Assembly: GCA_002308235.1 (NCBI GenBank)
Contig: DBVS01000088.1
Span: 15,261-32,551 of the forward strand
Source of the DNA: Lachnospiraceae bacterium UBA1258
Lineage (GTDB): Bacteria > Bacillota > Clostridia > Lachnospirales > Lachnospiraceae
Length of the DNA stretch: 17,291 nucleotides
Direction of reading: 5' to 3'
Position numbers and translations under genes: made by a program. This document shows, in pieces, positions 15,282 to 17,291 of the stretch (position 1 is the stretch's first letter; every line of letters begins with the position of its first letter). The notes below the pieces were generated by a model, which was not told where the DNA came from, ran no database searches, and saw only the letters and a list, made by a program, of their open reading frames with translations.

Positions 15282-16139
15282 TCAGAAGGACTTAACAAGT
15301 GAACCTATGATAAGGTTCCAGCCGTCCGCCAGTACGAATAATAGGATCTTAAACGGCATGGATATGGTCGTGGGTGGTAACATCATCATACCCATACTCA
15401 TAAGTATGGAGGCCACGATCATGTCTATGACTATGAAAGGTATATAAATAACAAATCCGATGATAAATGCAGATCTTAATTCACTTACCGCAAAACTGGG
15501 AACAAGAATGTAATTGGGAATCGAGTCAAGGGCTCCGTCCCACTCTTCTCCCGCTATTTCCATGAAAAGTTTTACGTCTTTTATCTGAGTCTGACCGTAC
15601 ATAAATTCACGGAAGGGCTTCATCCCGCGCTCAAGTGCCTCCGCCTGGGTGATCTCACCCTTGTCCAGAGGTACAACAGCTTCATTGTATGCGGTTGTAA
15701 AGGTGGAATTCATAATAAAAAACGTAAGGATAAGCGCAAGGGCTATCAATACGTTGTTGGGAGGCGCCGTGGAGGTATTTAATGCGGACCTGGTGAAATG
15801 CAAAACTATGATTATCCTCGTAAAAGAGGTAAGCATAATAAGAAGTAACGGAGCAAGCGCTATCATCGTAAGGGTCAAGAGAATACGAAGTGACCCCGAC
15901 AGCTCTCCGTTACCGTTATTGTAGGTAACCGTAAGATCGTTGGAAATATTTAATTCTTTGAGATCGTCGGGTGTTTCGGCCGTACCCGAATCATTGATGA
16001 AGGTCCGGCTTTCGGTCTCGCCCGCAAGATGTGAACCAATTCCGCCCGGAAGCTCACTCGCATATACGGGTAATTTCAGGGCTATAAACAATATACCTGC
16101 CGTTAAAAGCAGGCATATTGATTTTACAATTCTCTTCAT
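15282..16139 (-). CDS. fliP: Flagellar export gate protein FliP
   Basis: FliP forms the pentameric core of the export gate. With the start at 16139 the product is 285 residues. It has a cleavable signal peptide (MKRIVKSICLLLTAGILFIA, cleavage likely near PVYAS), a short extracytoplasmic region to about residue 82, and membrane segments with the FliP hallmarks APLLLIMLTSFTRIIIVLHF, LNTSTAPPNNVLIALALIL and GMMMLPPTTISMPFKILLF. The block PFREFMYGQT is also typical. The frame stays open 46 codons further upstream, but that part overlaps fliO and does not resemble FliP. The Lys/Arg-plus-hydrophobic signal peptide marks the true start, four bases after the fliO stop, with a GGGGAT site upstream. 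Confidence 0.95.
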   Translation of the reverse strand: MKRIVKSICLLLTAGILFIALKLPVYASELPGGIGSHLAGETESRTFINDSGTAETPDDLKELNISNDLTVTYNNGNGELSGSLRILLTLTMIALAPLLLIMLTSFTRIIIVLHFTRSALNTSTAPPNNVLIALALILTFFIMNSTFTTAYNEAVVPLDKGEITQAEALERGMKPFREFMYGQTQIKDVKLFMEIAGEEWDGALDSIPNYILVPSFAVSELRSAFIIGFVIYIPFIVIDMIVASILMSMGMMMLPPTTISMPFKILLFVLADGWNLIIGSLVKSF

Positions 16140-16143
16140 TAAA

Positions 16144-16500
16144 TTATTTATCCCCGTCATTTTTCGCCTTATTAAGCAGATCTTTGAACGAAAAAGGCTC
16201 TCCCGTCTTTTCCGGAAAATGCAGGGAATCGGGCGAAATCTCAGAAATGAATGTAACCTCGTCCTTCCCCAATGCAACGGCGAAATATCTGTCCCCTATA
16301 CGCAGTATTTCGATCAGTTTATTCTGCGATATTCTCTTGGTCTCAACGATGGTGATGTTTTCACCCGGGGCCTTATCCCTTTGATAATTGGCTATCCACC
16401 GGGTGGCAAATGCCGTTATGACCAAAACAAATACAAAGATAAGAAGTACAGTCAGTAACTGTACGATCGATGAAAGCGGAGATTCCAAAGCCGCAGGCAT
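16144..16500 (-). CDS. fliO: Flagellar export assembly protein FliO (FliZ)
   Basis: FliO is a single-pass membrane protein that helps assemble the FliP ring. The 118-residue product has a short N-terminus, one membrane helix at about residues 12-34 (IVQLLTVLLIFVFVLVITAF), then a small cytoplasmic beta-rich domain (ITIVETKRISQNKLIEILRI then RYFAVALGKDEVTFI), as in the FliO/FliZ family. The family is poorly conserved in sequence, so position between cheY and fliP adds weight. The ATG overlaps the cheY stop by one base (TGATG). A TTG one codon upstream is possible but less likely. In B. subtilis the gene here is called fliZ. Confidence 0.9.
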   Translation of the reverse strand: MPAALESPLSSIVQLLTVLLIFVFVLVITAFATRWIANYQRDKAPGENITIVETKRISQNKLIEILRIGDRYFAVALGKDEVTFISEISPDSLHFPEKTGEPFSFKDLLNKAKNDGDK

Positions 16501-16862
16501 CAACCCACAACTTTCTTAACCGCTTCAAGTACACGATCTGCCTGGAAGGGTTTAACGATGAAGTCCTTTGCACCGGACTGAATGGATTCGATAACCATCG
16601 CCTGCTGACCCATTGCCGAGCACATGATTACCATTGCGCCGGGATCGCCTTCCTTGATCTTCTTGAGTGCCTGTATTCCGTCCATTTCAGGCATCGTAAT
16701 ATCCATAAGTACAAGATCGGGCTTGGTTTCGTTGTATTTTTCAACCGCCTTGGCACCGTTTTCAGCTTCGCCTACGACAACGTACCCGTTCTTTGTAAGG
16801 ATATCCTTGATCATCATACGCATGAAAGCCGCATCGTCACAGATTAAAATATTCTTTGCCAT
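16500..16862 (-). CDS. cheY: Chemotaxis response regulator CheY
   Basis: CheY is a single-domain receiver. When phosphorylated by CheA it binds the motor switch and controls rotation. The 120-residue product has the full receiver set: Asp9 and Asp10 in ILICDDAAFMRMMI, phosphoacceptor Asp54 in LVLMDITMPEMDG, a Ser at 82 in the conserved Thr/Ser position (IMCSAMG), and Lys104 in DFIVKPF. The sequence resembles the CheY of Gram-positive bacteria and Thermotoga more than that of enterics. The start follows an AGGAG ribosome binding site with an eight-base spacer, 26 bases after the fliN stop. It is placed between the switch gene and fliO as in B. subtilis. Confidence 0.97.
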   Translation of the reverse strand: MAKNILICDDAAFMRMMIKDILTKNGYVVVGEAENGAKAVEKYNETKPDLVLMDITMPEMDGIQALKKIKEGDPGAMVIMCSAMGQQAMVIESIQSGAKDFIVKPFQADRVLEAVKKVVG

Positions 16863-16888
16863 AATTTACACTCCTATCGGTTTATTTG

Positions 16889-17291
16889 CTATTTTATAAT
16901 TTCCGTTACACGGATTGCAAAACTCTCTTCAATGACTACCACTTCGCCTTTGGCAACCAGTTTGCCGTTTACCAGAACGTCTATGGGTTCACCGGCTATC
17001 TTATCGAGTTCTATGATGGTGCCGGGTGCGAAATCAAGTATCTCCGAAATGGATTTGCTTGTTCTGCCGAGTTCAACCGTAACACTCAAGGGTACATCCA
17101 TTATCAGGCCGATGTTTTCGTGTGCCTGCTGTGCGATATACTCCGGCGAGAAGGTCTGGAACTGTGCCGGCTGGACATTCATCTGAGGCATCCCCATCTG
17201 AGGCATTCCCATTTGAGGCATTCCCATCTGGGGCATTCCCATCTGAGGCATTCCCATTTGGGGCATTCCCATTTGAGGCATTCCCATCTGG
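16889..17291 (-). CDS. fliN: Flagellar motor switch protein FliN/FliY, C-terminal part (5' end outside window)
   Basis: Only the last 134 or so codons are present; the frame is open through the right edge. The C-terminal 75 residues are a FliN/SpoA domain: GLIMDVPLSVTVELGRTSKS, ISEILDFAPGTIIELDKIAG, EPIDVLVNGKLVAKGEVVVI and the end AIRVTEIIK. This domain forms the base of the C-ring and takes part in switching and cargo docking for export. Ahead of it is a linker (NVQPAQFQTFSPEYIAQQ) and a tandem Met-Gly-Met-Pro-Gln repeat that reaches the window edge. In B. subtilis the gene before cheY is fliY, with a CheC-like phosphatase part at the N-terminus; whether that exists here cannot be seen, so either name may apply. 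Confidence 0.93.
   Translation of the reverse strand, partial: QMGMPQMGMPQMGMPQMGMPQMGMPQMGMPQMGMPQMNVQPAQFQTFSPEYIAQQAHENIGLIMDVPLSVTVELGRTSKSISEILDFAPGTIIELDKIAGEPIDVLVNGKLVAKGEVVVIEESFAIRVTEIIK
17180..17291 (-). repeat. In-frame 15-bp tandem repeat in fliN/fliY (MGMPQ units)
   Basis: At least seven copies of a 15-base unit, encoding Met-Gly-Met-Pro-Gln on the minus strand, run from 17180 to the window edge. Copies differ only at third positions (CCC/CCT, CAG/CAA, GGA/GGG), and the copies nearest the FliN domain are slightly different. The array probably continues beyond the window. It lies in the linker just before the FliN domain. Confidence 0.93.

Noticed and set aside
16140..16277. Longer 331-residue form of FliP starting at 16277
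   Set aside because: The extra 46 residues overlap fliO, are basic and unlike FliP, while a clear signal peptide begins at the Met at 16139.
16874..16880. CCGATAG on the minus strand before cheY, resembling part of the sigma-28 -10 element GCCGATAA
   Set aside because: No TAAA-type -35 lies at the proper 15-base distance, the match overlaps the cheY ribosome binding site, and a transcript from it would begin only a few bases before the cheY start.

Overview
The window is one continuous run of flagellar and chemotaxis genes, all on the minus strand, so transcription goes from high to low coordinates. Gene order and protein features match the large fla/che operon of Gram-positive bacteria: fliN/fliY, cheY, fliO, fliP, fliQ, fliR, flhB, flhA, flhF, flhG, cheB, cheA, cheW, cheC, cheD, sigD. 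Strong AGGAGG-type ribosome binding sites, the presence of CheC and CheD, FlhF/FlhG and a SigD-type sigma factor, and moderate GC content point to a motile Firmicute. A clostridial, Lachnospiraceae-like bacterium is my best guess; that assignment is inference, not a database match.

Layout in transcription order. (1) 17291-16500: the C-terminal part of the motor-switch protein FliN/FliY, preceded by a Met-Gly-Met-Pro-Gln tandem repeat, then the response regulator CheY. (2) 16500-11008: the flagellar type III export gate, FliO, FliP, FliQ, FliR, FlhB and FlhA. (3) 11007-8885: FlhF and FlhG, the GTPase/ATPase pair that sets flagellar position and number. (4) 8867-8154: a PilZ-domain protein of the YcgR/flagellar-brake type, placed between flhG and cheB, where Bacillus subtilis has no gene. 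(5) 8064-3184: chemotaxis signalling genes CheB, CheA, CheW, CheC and CheD. (6) 3178-2081: a small two-helix membrane protein and the flagellar sigma factor SigD/FliA. (7) 2024-1: a FapA-type (DUF342) protein, a small hydrophilic protein of unknown function, and the start of a small membrane-anchored protein cut by the window edge. This last group lies where B. subtilis has swrB.

The genes are tightly packed. Most gaps are under 40 bases, several stops and starts overlap (cheY/fliO, fliR/flhB, flhF/flhG), and flhA and flhF abut. This supports a single co-transcribed, translationally coupled unit. CheA phosphorylates CheY and CheB; CheC dephosphorylates CheY-P; CheB and CheD modify receptors; CheY-P acts on the FliM/FliN switch. 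The export gate builds the flagellum and SigD turns on late genes. The PilZ protein probably adds cyclic-di-GMP control of motility.

No stretch over 300 bases lacks a gene. The longest gaps are about 89 bp (PilZ gene to cheB), 62 bp (cheC to cheD, with a hairpin) and 56 bp (sigD to fapA). No rRNA, tRNA, CRISPR, insertion sequence or phage gene is visible. The least explained items are the 30-codon open extension between the PilZ gene and cheB, the three small unassigned proteins around sigD/fapA, and the repeat in FliN.
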